A program made the position numbers and the translations under genes. From assembly GCF_001400735.1 (NCBI RefSeq), contig NZ_LJPW01000012.1, positions 53,532 through 117,531 of the forward strand: a stretch of 64,000 bases of DNA, given 5' to 3'. The DNA is from Pseudomonas caricapapayae (lineage in GTDB: Bacteria > Pseudomonadota > Gammaproteobacteria > Pseudomonadales > Pseudomonadaceae). Positions 55,089-62,664 of the stretch are shown here, piece after piece (positions within the stretch are counted from its first letter, which is position 1; each line of letters begins with the position of its first letter). The notes under the pieces were generated by a model. The model saw only the letters and a program-made list of their open reading frames with translations. It did no database searches and was not told the DNA's origin.

Positions 55089-55561
55089 TCACCCCCAGCG
55101 CTTGACGACTCGCCGATGACAATCGGCCGGAGTCAGCACCTTACCCTTCCTGGAACGTACTGCGATGGTTTCTACCGGCTCCGACAATTCATTGTCGAGC
55201 AGCACCGAGTAGCTCTCCCCTGCTTTAAATAAATAATGCTCCCCCACTGACGCATGCTGACGACGATGGGAAACACCGCGCGCCCCATATCAGTCAGCAC
55301 ATATTCCTTGTAGGCACTGCCGTCGGAGGCCGGCTGGACGTTGAATACGCCCAACTCGACGAGCATTTTGAGCTTGACGGTGAGAAGGTTCTTGGCGAGA
55401 CCAAGACGTTTCTGAAACTCACTGAAGCGGCGAACGTCGTCGAACGCGTCGCGTATGATCATTAATGCCCAGCGATCTACGATTGCTTCAAGCGTGCGGG
55501 CGACAGGGCCGTCGGGGACACGCGCAGAGCAGATTTTTTGCCAAAAAAAAGCCCCGTACAC
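55089..55561 (-). pseudogene. HxlR-family regulator, 5'-truncated and frameshifted
   Basis: The core is a clear HxlR winged helix (PVARTLEAIVDRWALMIIRDAF, RFSEFQKRLGLAKNLLT, ...YVLTDMGRAVFPI). Its frame ends early at 55172, but the expected C-terminus (ESYSVLLDNELSEPVE...RRVVKRWG) is intact in another frame ending at 55089, so a single indel near 55220 separates them. At the 5' end the usual start is missing; the open frame runs into the tRNA-Pro terminator. Non-functional as it stands unless the shift is a sequencing error. Confidence 0.75.
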
Positions 55562-55583
55562 GAGCTTTCGCTTGGTACGGGGC
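55543..55583 (-). terminator. Rho-independent terminator of the tRNA operon
   Basis: On the minus strand, GCCCCGTAC...GTACGGGGC forms a 9-bp stem with a GAAA-containing inner loop, followed by eight T. It ends transcription after tRNA-Pro. Confidence 0.9.
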
Positions 55584-55642
55584 GTTTCAATTTTACATCA
55601 CAGCTTGCTGGCGCTATGTTTTGCGACAGACGGCCGCTTGTT

Positions 55643-55719
55643 TGGTCGGGGTAAGGGGATTCGAACTCCTGACATCCTGCTCCCAAAGCAGGCGCGCTAC
55701 CGGACTGCGCTATACCCCG
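55643..55719 (-). tRNA. tRNA-Pro (anticodon TGG)
   Basis: 77 nt including an encoded CCA. The acceptor stem CGGGGTA pairs with TACCCCG, the anticodon loop reads CTTTGGGA with anticodon TGG, and the T-loop GTTCGAATC is canonical. Downstream partner of the tRNA-Lys locus that the ICE invaded. Confidence 0.95.
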
Positions 55720-55814
55720 GTAAATCAAGGCACCTCAACCAGCTGCCTGCGACCTGATACGAGTGGCATCAGATCTTTAAGATTCGGCTCCAAGGTGAAC
55801 CTTGAAGCCAAAAA

Positions 55815-55859
55815 TGGTGGGTCGTGTGGGATTCGAACCTACGACCAATTGGTTAAAAG
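55815..55859 (-). other. ICE attachment site: 3' part of tRNA-Lys (att repeat)
   Basis: These 45 nt equal the 3' end of tRNA-Lys(TTT), from the anticodon loop (TTTTAACC) through the T-loop (GGTTCGAATCC) to the encoded CCA. The 5' half is absent; what follows to the right cannot form the D arm or acceptor stem. This is what a tRNA-Lys-targeting ICE leaves at the end far from its integrase. The complete tRNA-Lys should lie beyond the right edge. Confidence 0.85.
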
Positions 55860-55921
55860 ACAATTGGTCCTACTGCCCCTTGAGCACGAGTACGCGGGAC
55901 CCGGTTTTGAAAGACCACGCA

Positions 55922-55949
55922 GCCTCTAATGTTCCCATTAGAGGCTTTA
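55922..55949 (+). promoter_or_regulatory. 10-bp hairpin holding the parA ribosome site
   Basis: GCCTCTAATG and CATTAGAGGC form a perfect stem around a TTCC loop, followed by TTTAT. The GAGG at 55941-55944, which is 9 nt before the parA ATG and the only plausible ribosome site, is inside the 3' arm. It may be a terminator from the chromosome side, a translational control hairpin, or both. Confidence 0.6.
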
Positions 55950-55953
55950 TACC

Positions 55954-56814
55954 ATGTTCGTTACCTCGCTTTTGTCCACCAAAGGTGGTGTCGGTAAAAC
56001 CACCCTGGCTGCCAACCTGGGCGGTTTCTGCGCCGATGCCGGCCTCAAGGTCCTGCTCATAGACATGGACCCGGTCCAGCCTTCGCTGTCCTCCTACTAC
56101 CCCATGGCCGAGGAGGTCAGCGGCGGGATATTCGATCTGATCGCCCACAACCAGACAGATCCTGAAAAAATCATCTCGCGAACCAGCATCCCCAATCTTT
56201 CGCTGATCCTGTCAAACGATCCGAACAATCAGTTGATCAACCTGCTGCTCCAGGCACCGGACGGTCGGCTACGACTGGCTCACCTGTTGAAAGCGTTCTC
56301 CGACCAATTTGACCTGATCCTCATAGATACCCAAGGTGCTCGCAGTGTCATGCTGGAAATGGTGGTACTGGCATCAGACCTTGCTGTATCTCCTTTGCAG
56401 CCCAACATGCTGAGTGCCCGTGAATTCAATCGTGGCACCTTGCAAATGCTTGACGGCCTGCGTCCCTATTCCCGTCTCGGCTTGAACATACCCCCCATCA
56501 AAGTCGTAGTGAACTGCCTCGATGCCACCAACGATGCGCGAGCAATCCACCTTGCCATCCGGCAGACGTTCGCTGAAAGCGACGAGATCGATGTGGCGCA
56601 AAGCACCGTCCCGGCCTCTGTAGTTTTCCGTCAGGCTTCTACCTCAGGCATGTCCGCCCACAGAGTTGAATACAAGCAGCCCAGCAATCGGCGTGCGCCC
56701 AGCGCCCTGCAGATCATCCGCGAACTCGCTATCGAACTGTTTCCTAGGTGGTCAGACCGCTTCGTGGTGATGACTGAAGACGCCATAGAAGCGCGCGTTA
56801 AAGGGGTTCATTGA
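55954..56814 (+). CDS. parA: ParA/Soj-family ATPase of the ICE
   Basis: A 286-residue ParA-type ATPase with the deviant Walker A KGGVGKTT (residues about 10-17), Walker A' LLIDMDPVQPS and Walker B LILIDTQGA. In PAPI-1-type ICEs the soj gene next to the att site is needed for maintenance of the excised circle. First gene of the ICE operon, with the ribosome site in a hairpin. Confidence 0.93.
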   Translation: MFVTSLLSTKGGVGKTTLAANLGGFCADAGLKVLLIDMDPVQPSLSSYYPMAEEVSGGIFDLIAHNQTDPEKIISRTSIPNLSLILSNDPNNQLINLLLQAPDGRLRLAHLLKAFSDQFDLILIDTQGARSVMLEMVVLASDLAVSPLQPNMLSAREFNRGTLQMLDGLRPYSRLGLNIPPIKVVVNCLDATNDARAIHLAIRQTFAESDEIDVAQSTVPASVVFRQASTSGMSAHRVEYKQPSNRRAPSALQIIRELAIELFPRWSDRFVVMTEDAIEARVKGVH

Positions 56815-56815
56815 G

Positions 56816-57571
56816 ATGGGAATGACCAACCTCACAGAGGCTTCCGGCATTACCCCTGAATTGATGCGCAAGCTCAACGAGCAGTACAACTCATCACTAT
56901 TGCGCGCAGCTCAGACCAAGCTTACGAGCACGTCACGTGAGCTCCGTAATTTAGGCGCTGGCCATAAAATGGGTGGAGGCCTGATTAGCCGACTCGGTGA
57001 TTACTTGAGTGTGGAACAGCGTGAACTGCTCACACAGGCCGCGCAGCTTCTTGAATCAGTGAACTCTCATGTCGAGCATGCCAAGGAAAAACGTGTCCGC
57101 GACGAGAAAACGGCCAAACGTCGGCAGGAGGCGCGCAACGCAAGAGCGAAACTACTGATTGCTGCTGCATATCCTCTGCCCATTGAGAGCCTGGACCAGC
57201 AACTTGAACTCCTCAAAACAGTGCTGTTATTCAATCGTATTGGCGCATACGACAGCTTCTACACCACAGTAGAGCTCAATAGCAGAGTCAGACGCGATCT
57301 ACTGACGCCGTTTAGCAACCTGATAGGTTGGACCAGCCTGACCGCTTATCGAGTCAGTTGTCTAGCCTCACTGCGTCCCCAACTCATTGAGGCACTGACT
57401 AATGACATCTCTTACGACGATGGATCTGAGGTCGAATATCGGCTAGCCACTCTGCAGTCGAAAGTCCTTGAGGAACGTGCGAAAGCAGAACTCACAGCTG
57501 AAGAACATGAAACCCTCAGGCTCTGGAAAGAGGCTCTTGCATCCGGGGCCCAACCTGAGGTGCAGCCATGA
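56816..57571 (+). CDS. ICE protein of unknown function
   Basis: A 251-residue, mostly helical, charged protein starting 1 nt after parA and overlapping the DUF2786 gene by 4 nt. Residues 80-115 form a basic coiled-coil stretch (EHAKEKRVRDEKTAKRRQEARNA, shortened here to its pattern of Lys/Arg/Glu). It is regularly found between parA and dnaB in this ICE family, but I know no function. Possibly a DNA-binding partner of ParA. Confidence 0.75.
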   Translation: MGMTNLTEASGITPELMRKLNEQYNSSLLRAAQTKLTSTSRELRNLGAGHKMGGGLISRLGDYLSVEQRELLTQAAQLLESVNSHVEHAKEKRVRDEKTAKRRQEARNARAKLLIAAAYPLPIESLDQQLELLKTVLLFNRIGAYDSFYTTVELNSRVRRDLLTPFSNLIGWTSLTAYRVSCLASLRPQLIEALTNDISYDDGSEVEYRLATLQSKVLEERAKAELTAEEHETLRLWKEALASGAQPEVQP

Positions 57572-58269
57572 GTATTGACCGCCAACGGATAATCGACAAA
57601 GTCATCAAATGCTTCGCATTGGCCCGTTCTGCGGGAGCCTCTCCTAACGAGGCTGAGACAGCTCTGCGACAAGGCCGCAAGCTCATGGAACAGTACCAGC
57701 TCGAAGAGCTTGAGGTGGAGGCTCATCTTGCCTGCGAGGCATCAGTCTCGGCCGGTACGAAACGGGCACCCGCCAGTTGGCTGCATAGCCTGGCAAACAC
57801 GTGTGCGATCGCATTCGACTGCGATTGCATTGCGTACCAAGCTCGGCCTGGAGACTGGCACTTCAAGTTCATCGGTTTGGGTGTATCGCCGGATCTGTCC
57901 AGCTATGCCTATTCAGCGCTTCACCTGCAACTGGTGACGGCACGGCGTCAGCATGTGTCGCAGCTCAAACGCTGCAATCCAACGACCAAGAGACGACGTG
58001 GACGAATCTTTGCCGAAGCCTGGATCGATGCAGTCTCCCGCAACGTTTACAAGTTCGCCGGTCGCCAGGACGAACAAACCCAACAAGCGATCAGTGCCTA
58101 CATCGGGTTGCATGACCCTACCCTGATCGAAAAGGAGATCGAGCCGACCTCCGTGAAAGGCCACGACCTCAAATCCCAGCATCAGGGATGGAAGCAAGGA
58201 TCGACAGCCGCGTTGCACAGAGGCGTCGATCAGCACTCCCCGTTCTCTGCAAGAATCGGGAGGGCATGA
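57568..58269 (+). CDS. DUF2786-domain protein
   Basis: A 233-residue protein. The N-terminal DUF2786 domain is clear (IIDKVIKCFALARSAGASPN, EAETALRQGRKLMEQYQLEE). The second half (WLHSLANTCAIAFDCDCIAY..., RRQHVSQLKR, AEAWIDAVSRNVYKFA) matches the domain that usually follows it. Found in phages and ICEs; function unknown. Coupled to genes on both sides by ATGA overlaps. Confidence 0.85.
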   Translation: MSIDRQRIIDKVIKCFALARSAGASPNEAETALRQGRKLMEQYQLEELEVEAHLACEASVSAGTKRAPASWLHSLANTCAIAFDCDCIAYQARPGDWHFKFIGLGVSPDLSSYAYSALHLQLVTARRQHVSQLKRCNPTTKRRRGRIFAEAWIDAVSRNVYKFAGRQDEQTQQAISAYIGLHDPTLIEKEIEPTSVKGHDLKSQHQGWKQGSTAALHRGVDQHSPFSARIGRA

Positions 58270-59615
58270 TGGATATTTCTCACATGGCCCCTCCTCACTC
58301 TGTCGAAGCAGAACAAGCAGTGCTGGGCGGGCTGATGCTTGATAACGAGTCTTGGGATCTGATCGCAGACCGTATCAAAGCTGATGACTTTTTCCGGGCC
58401 GAGCACCGTCTGATCTTCAAGAGCATTGCGGCGCTGGCTGAATCGAACAGGCCATTTGACGTGGTCACGGTTTCCGACTCCATAGCGGCAATAGAGGCTG
58501 CTGGTGGCTTGGCTTACCTCAGTGAGCTTGCCAAAAACACCCCCTCCGTAGCCAACATCAAGGCGTATGCCGACACTGTGAGCAACCGAGCTCATCTACG
58601 TCGACTCATATCACACGGCTATGGATGCGCACGCGAGGCCTCTGATCCACAGGCGGACGCGGCTGTAGTGCAGGACTTCCTCGAGCAGCAGTTGTTTGCC
58701 TTGGGGCAAGGACGTCAGACTTCTGACTTTGTCGACGTCAACAAGGTGCTGATGCAGGTGGTCGACAAGATCGATCTTCGCTTCAACGCCGGTGAGTCAG
58801 TCATCGGAGTACCCACTGGACTTGACGATCTTGATGAACTCACAGGTGGGCTACAGCCAGCGGATCTAATCCTCCTCGCTGCCAGACCGTCAATGGGCAA
58901 AACCAGTCTTGCACTCAACTTCGTGGACCCGGCGCTTCAAAAAAATCTCGACGCAACCGTTCAGATTTACAGCCTGGAAACCCCTGCCGAAGCGATGCTG
59001 TTCAGGCTTTTGTCCATATTAGGGCGTCTGAATCTGGAGAAGCTGATGCGCGGCCAACTGGAAGATGAGGACTGGCCGAAGCTTCAGTTGGCAGTAGCCA
59101 AAGTAAACGCTTACAGAGATCGGCTGGTTATTGACGACCAATCAGAACTGACGCCTTCGGCATTACGCGCGCGGGCTCGCAGAGGTGCGAGGCGCTTTGG
59201 AAAGCCGGCTCTGATAATGATCGATTACCTCCAAATGATGAAGTGCCCAGGCACTGAGAATCGGGCCAATGAAATCAGCGAAATTTCTCGCTCGCTCAAA
59301 GCGCTGGCCAAGGAGTTCGACTGCCCTGTCGTAGCGCTCTCTCAACTGAACAGAGAACTTGAACGGCGTCCCAACAAGCGGCCTATCAATGCGGACCTAC
59401 GTGATTCGGGTGCGCTCGAGCAGGATGCGGACCTGATTCTCTTTGTGTACAGGGATGAGGTCTATAACGCGGATACCGAACACAAAGGCGTAGCTGAACT
59501 GATCTTAGGCAAGCACCGGAACGGCTCGCTCGGCACCGTCAGAACGGCCTTCATCCCCCAACACACCCGTTTTGAAAACCTCTCGGCCAGCACTTGGCAA
59601 GGAGCTAGGGCATGA
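58266..59615 (+). CDS. Replicative DNA helicase, DnaB family (ICE copy)
   Basis: 449 residues from the ATG at 58266, overlapping the DUF2786 stop; a second ATG follows directly. The N-terminal DnaB domain starts PPHSVEAEQAVLGGLMLD. The C-terminal RecA-like motor has Walker A LLAARPSMGKTSLA, the Walker B strand PALIMIDYLQMM, and the DRDSGALEQDAD-like arginine region (LRDSGALEQDADLILFVYRDE). ICE-borne DnaB supports replication of the excised circle. Its 3' end is partly duplicated about 950 bp downstream. Confidence 0.95.
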   Translation: MMDISHMAPPHSVEAEQAVLGGLMLDNESWDLIADRIKADDFFRAEHRLIFKSIAALAESNRPFDVVTVSDSIAAIEAAGGLAYLSELAKNTPSVANIKAYADTVSNRAHLRRLISHGYGCAREASDPQADAAVVQDFLEQQLFALGQGRQTSDFVDVNKVLMQVVDKIDLRFNAGESVIGVPTGLDDLDELTGGLQPADLILLAARPSMGKTSLALNFVDPALQKNLDATVQIYSLETPAEAMLFRLLSILGRLNLEKLMRGQLEDEDWPKLQLAVAKVNAYRDRLVIDDQSELTPSALRARARRGARRFGKPALIMIDYLQMMKCPGTENRANEISEISRSLKALAKEFDCPVVALSQLNRELERRPNKRPINADLRDSGALEQDADLILFVYRDEVYNADTEHKGVAELILGKHRNGSLGTVRTAFIPQHTRFENLSASTWQGARA

Positions 59616-60202
59616 CTTCCTTCATTGAACTGACAAAAGAGTCTCTTGCCCCTCATCTGCACGAAGCAATCAGTCAATGCCTGACAGAAAAGCCTCATCC
59701 GTCTGCCTGGCTGGTTGATGACATCGTGCTGATAGATGCAGCCGCCCTGAGCGCGCTTATCAGCATTGCATTGGGCCCTATGCCACGTCGGCAAATCCCA
59801 AACGATTTGGCTGAGCTTCTCGTTCAATTTGAATTGATATCATGCCCGCAGCGGTATGTCCTGAGGTATGACTCGAAATTCGGCGGTCGAGCGTGCTGGC
59901 GTCTAGTACGGCAGCTCGCCAAAAGCGAACTGCCGTACAACGCAATTCAGGATGTATTTCCCTGGGTTGGCCATCAGGTTGAAGATCCTCCTTTCATGGT
60001 ACTGGACATCCCCACGGGTGCACTCGCCACACGTCCTCCGGCGAATCAATGGCGAATGGCGCTCTCGCTTCACGCCCTCTCAACGCTTGCTTCGCACCAT
60101 AAGCCATCTCTAGTCCTGCCAGTTCCTCATGCAGTGATAGCCACTTATCGCGAGGAGTCATTTGCCGGATCTGATCAGGAAGCCAGGAGTGCCGAAGAAT
60201 GA
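59612..60202 (+). CDS. ICE protein of unknown function
   Basis: A 196-residue soluble protein that starts in an ATGA overlap with dnaB. Sequence motifs such as AWLVDDIVLIDAAALSALIS and FPWVGHQVEDPPFMVLDIPTG are not assignable. In this ICE family a similar gene follows dnaB. Its last 209 nt are overlapped on the other strand by a minus-strand gene with its own good ribosome site. Confidence 0.7.
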   Translation: MTSFIELTKESLAPHLHEAISQCLTEKPHPSAWLVDDIVLIDAAALSALISIALGPMPRRQIPNDLAELLVQFELISCPQRYVLRYDSKFGGRACWRLVRQLAKSELPYNAIQDVFPWVGHQVEDPPFMVLDIPTGALATRPPANQWRMALSLHALSTLASHHKPSLVLPVPHAVIATYREESFAGSDQEARSAEE

Positions 60203-60398
60203 GCGCATACTCAATCGCCTCCATGCCTGACAAATCCCATTTTCTTGCGATAGCCAAGGAATCACCCAAAGCAGCCAGGCAAAAGGTCTGTTCATACCAT
60301 TGTCGCTGTGCAACCAAGCTAATCCCGAGCAGCGCCTGCGCGGCCTTCCAAATTGTTTGCGCAAGAGCATCGTACGACTGTGCGTCTCTAAATTTCAT
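59994..60398 (-). CDS. Minus-strand ICE gene overlapping its neighbour, unknown function
   Basis: 134 residues from the ATG at 60398, which has GGAGG 6 nt upstream, the best ribosome site in the region. The protein is helical and Trp/Ala/Leu-rich (YDALAQTIWKAAQALLGISL, then ARKWDLSGMEAIEYALILRHS). A second, damaged copy of the same family is at 61597-61818. The family resemblance and shared leader argue it is real despite overlapping the 3' end of a plus-strand gene. Confidence 0.55.
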   Translation of the reverse strand: MKFRDAQSYDALAQTIWKAAQALLGISLVAQRQWYEQTFCLAALGDSLAIARKWDLSGMEAIEYALILRHSWLPDQIRQMTPRDKWLSLHEELAGLEMAYGAKQALRGREARAPFAIDSPEDVWRVHPWGCPVP

Positions 60399-60490
60399 AC
60401 TGGACCTCCGCAGGTCAACGTTGGTTTGGGATTCCACCCCCCGATTTACCACCGGCTGCGTCCAGCACCCTGTTGCTCAATGCGACACCC
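60399..60490 (-). repeat. Repeated ICE leader, copy 1
   Basis: On the minus strand a conserved block (core AGGGTGCTGGACGCAGCC, then GGTGGTA) is followed by a variable part and GGAGGTCCAGTATG at the gene start. Shared with copies 2 and 3. It separates a minus-strand gene from plus-strand DNA. Confidence 0.7.
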
Positions 60491-60514
60491 ACCTAGGCAT
60501 CGCAAAGTTGACTC

Positions 60515-60622
60515 CAGGCAAGCATCGAATGGCTTGCCTGACGCCGTCAGAACCGCCCTCCCCCCCAAGCACACCCAGTTTTCAACACTGGCCGAGAGTG
60601 ATTGGCCAGGGGAGTTACGGCA
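60515..60622 (+). pseudogene. Degenerate duplicate of the dnaB 3' end
   Basis: From GGCAAGCATCG to GGCAATGA this stretch aligns base by base with the last 108 nt of dnaB (GGCAAGCACCG...GGGCATGA), with indels that destroy the frame. It lies just after leader copy 1. No separate gene is supported in 60203-60622 on the plus strand. Confidence 0.65.
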
Positions 60623-60639
60623 ATGAATACATCAAAAGC

Positions 60640-60681
60640 TTATGCGGTATTAGATGTCAGTTTTATGTCACTTGTTTTCAT
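60640..60681 (-). other. Minus-strand mini-ORF behind leader copy 2
   Basis: ATG at 60681 with GAAGG 6 nt upstream encodes only MKTSDIKLTSNTA before a stop. It is at the position where copies 1 and 3 start their genes, so it may be a leader peptide or the stub of a deleted gene. Confidence 0.35.
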
Positions 60682-60760
60682 TCCAGACCTTCAGCGTTCA
60701 GAAGTTTGTGTCGTAGCCCCCAAACTTTACTACTGGCTGCGTCCGGCACCCTTTCCCCAC
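60682..60760 (-). repeat. Repeated ICE leader, copy 2
   Basis: Minus strand core AAAGGGTGCCGGACGCAGCC then AGTAGTAAAGTTTGGGG, followed by GAAGGTCTGGAATG. Same order of parts as copies 1 and 3. Confidence 0.65.
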
Positions 60761-60827
60761 GAGTCCGCGCGGTTCTGCCCGCTCAGGTTCAACGGTCTGC
60801 TGTTCAGCCGTCTGAGGCCCACTCGCT

Positions 60828-61613
60828 ATGAATACGCCAATCGAGTTAACCCCAATAGCGCCTACCTGGTCGCAGACAACCCCGCCCCTGCCGGGCCACT
60901 ACTGGTTCTGGAATGGAAAACAGGGCGTGCCTGCACAGCTCTCTACGCTGGACGACGTCCGTCAAGCACCCAGCGGTTGGTGGTTGGAAGCAACAACACC
61001 ACCAGCCCCCCAGTCAGCGGTAGAACAAGTAGCGGGATCGTTCTCGGTTGAGCTTCTACGTGAGGCGCTGGCCTTGGCTGTGCGTCACACCATTGAAAAC
61101 GACCCGCCCGAAACCCGCAAAGCCTGGCTAACCGAACACCATGTTTGGGCGCTATATCCGGCACTTTATCGGGATATCACGCGCGCACTGAGCGACCTCG
61201 ATCCATCGTCACAGGTCCCCAACATGAACGATCTTATCAGGCAGCTTGCGCAGTCCAGCCTGATCGCTCGCCCCAGGGCCGTCGCCGTACGCGAGACGGG
61301 AAGCACCAGTTTCTCACACCTCAACCTGGCTATAGAAATTGCCCCTGAGCATGTTTGGAGTGACGGCGAACACCGCCCGCCACTTTGGTACGAGACATTT
61401 GCCGACGGCCCTGCACTCAAGCAGGTGGCAGACCTGATGGGTTTACCGCCCATCCCAGAAGGTCAACCTCGACTGGCTCTGCGTTCTTTACGCCCCAAGC
61501 CTCAATCGCAGCCTGATCAATGGGCAGGCTCAGTAAATCCTCGTGTAGTGCTAGCCATTTACTGGCAGGCGGCAGAGCTTGCACCTCAGGAAGAAACTAG
61601 GAGTATTTTGTGA
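60828..61613 (+). CDS. ICE protein of unknown function
   Basis: A 261-residue protein with GAGG about 10 nt before the ATG. The N-terminus has a small WW-like aromatic segment (PGHYWFWNGKQGVPAQ, then GWWLEA). The middle is helical (VELLREALALAVRHTIEND), with a later LWYETFADGPALKQVADLMGLPP part. Not recognised. It follows leader copy 2 and its 3' end overlaps the minus-strand pseudogene by 17 nt. Confidence 0.65.
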   Translation: MNTPIELTPIAPTWSQTTPPLPGHYWFWNGKQGVPAQLSTLDDVRQAPSGWWLEATTPPAPQSAVEQVAGSFSVELLREALALAVRHTIENDPPETRKAWLTEHHVWALYPALYRDITRALSDLDPSSQVPNMNDLIRQLAQSSLIARPRAVAVRETGSTSFSHLNLAIEIAPEHVWSDGEHRPPLWYETFADGPALKQVADLMGLPPIPEGQPRLALRSLRPKPQSQPDQWAGSVNPRVVLAIYWQAAELAPQEETRSIL

Positions 61614-61818
61614 TGATCGCAAAATCTACGACATCCATGCCCTTGAGCGGCCATCCACGCGCTTGCGCTGAAGCATTACCCAGTACCGATAGTGCCTATA
61701 TCGGTAATCGCCGGTTTCTCGCCCTGACTTTAGCAATAGGCGAACTATTTTCAGCGGGATATCGATCTTCCAACGCCAATAGGAGTTGGTCGTACCAACT
61801 TCTTTCAACTGAGTCCAT
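61597..61818 (-). pseudogene. Second copy of the minus-strand ICE gene family, with in-frame amber codon
   Basis: ATG at 61818 with GGAGG 7 nt upstream. The frame reads MDSVERSWYDQLLLALEDRY, meets TAG at 61696-61698, and continues in the same frame to RGWPLKGMDVVDFAIITKYS and a stop at 61597. That C-terminal block matches RKWDLSGMEAIEYALILRHS of the gene at 59994-60398. One nonsense codon thus splits an otherwise open 73-codon frame, and the copy is shorter than its relative. Confidence 0.6.
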
Positions 61819-61912
61819 GCCGTACCTCCGGTGGTTTGGGTTTTTGTTTGGAAACCAAACTCTACCACTGGCTGCGTCCGGCACCCTTTTGCGCAACGCA
61901 TCACCCACTTCC
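61819..61912 (-). repeat. Repeated ICE leader, copy 3
   Basis: Minus strand: GTTGCGCAAAAGGGTGCCGG, then ACGCAGCCAGTGGTAGAGTT, a hairpin with arms GGTTT/AAACC, then GGAGGTACGGCATG. The upstream part (GTGGGTGATGCG) also matches copy 1. Confidence 0.7.
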
Positions 61913-61931
61913 CTCGCCCCGGAGAATCGCT

Positions 61932-62261
61932 ATGAATCCGCGTGCTAACGCCCTTCCGCTTACAGATGAATGCCGCAACTGCGGTCAGCATCTTGCAGCT
62001 CACGTAGCGATGACGGCAGCAGAGTGCCCGGTGTGCCATAGCGGGGACTTGGTCGAGATCCTCCCGGTTGATACCAAGCCATTTGATACAGCGCTCAAGC
62101 AGATGCCCCGCTGCATGGAGTACACCGTGGTGTTTCGCATGGAAGGCGACTGTTCGCGTCGCTCGTTCATGGAGAAGCTTACCGAGACTTTCGCCGACGA
62201 CGAGGTTGAAATCCTCGAGATCCAGTCGGGTAACAAGCTCACTGCCGCTGGAGGCCTCTGA
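61932..62261 (+). CDS. ICE zinc-ribbon protein
   Basis: 109 residues from the ATG at 61932 (GGAG 7 nt upstream). The N-terminal half has a four-cysteine zinc ribbon (CRNCGQH...CPVCHSG). The rest is a small alpha/beta part (MEYTVVFRMEGDCSRRSFMEK). Unknown function; zinc ribbons in such genes often bind nucleic acid. Follows leader copy 3 and precedes the next gene by 1 nt. Confidence 0.65.
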   Translation: MNPRANALPLTDECRNCGQHLAAHVAMTAAECPVCHSGDLVEILPVDTKPFDTALKQMPRCMEYTVVFRMEGDCSRRSFMEKLTETFADDEVEILEIQSGNKLTAAGGL

Positions 62262-62262
62262 T

Positions 62263-62664
62263 ATGGAACTGCATCACAGCACCCATGACGATCTACCCAC
62301 ACAAACACAGCGTGAGCGGGAACGCCTGCGGCTGGAAAAGGCCGTCTCTGAATACGTTAACCGCGGCGGCTGTGTGCATGAAGTGCGGGCAAGCCATCGC
62401 TCCAGCGAGCCGTCCTTCATCCTCAATGCTGAAAAGACCGCCCAGTTGAAGGCCGATACTGGAGCTCAAACACGGAAACCAGCCAATGCCCTTTCCGATA
62501 CCGAGCTGGCTCGGCTGTTGAAAGCCCACTGCACAGCAGGTTCATCGCTCGCTTCAGCCGCTGCGTCTCTGGGTCAAACTCGCAAGCGGTGTGAAGCCAT
62601 AGCCCGCCGCTACCAGATCCCTTTTCGATCCGCTGCTTTCAGCAATGAGAGGGCACGGACATGA
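62263..62664 (+). CDS. ICE DNA-binding-like small protein
   Basis: 133 residues from the ATG at 62263 with GGAGG upstream. It is highly charged with an N-terminal helix (QTQRERERLRLEKAVSEYV) and a C-terminal helix-turn-helix-like segment (SSLASAAASLGQTRKRCEAIARRY). A role in regulating ICE genes is plausible but not shown. Overlaps the HicA-like gene by 4 nt. Confidence 0.6.
   Translation: MELHHSTHDDLPTQTQRERERLRLEKAVSEYVNRGGCVHEVRASHRSSEPSFILNAEKTAQLKADTGAQTRKPANALSDTELARLLKAHCTAGSSLASAAASLGQTRKRCEAIARRYQIPFRSAAFSNERART

Noticed and set aside
55815..55890. Complete tRNA-Lys gene
   Set aside because: Only the 3' part matches; the D arm and 5' acceptor strand are missing.
60199..60831. Plus-strand open frame of 210 codons after the dnaB-linked gene
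   Set aside because: It runs across leader copies 1 and 2 and the decayed dnaB end, and its composition (many Cys, Ser, Pro) looks non-coding. The minus-strand gene is better supported.
60623..61051. Plus-strand open frame starting MNTSKAYAVLDVSF with a good ribosome site
   Set aside because: It reads through leader copy 2 and then out of frame across the start of the 261-residue gene. The ribosome site resembles that of the duplicated dnaB border, so this is probably a relic.
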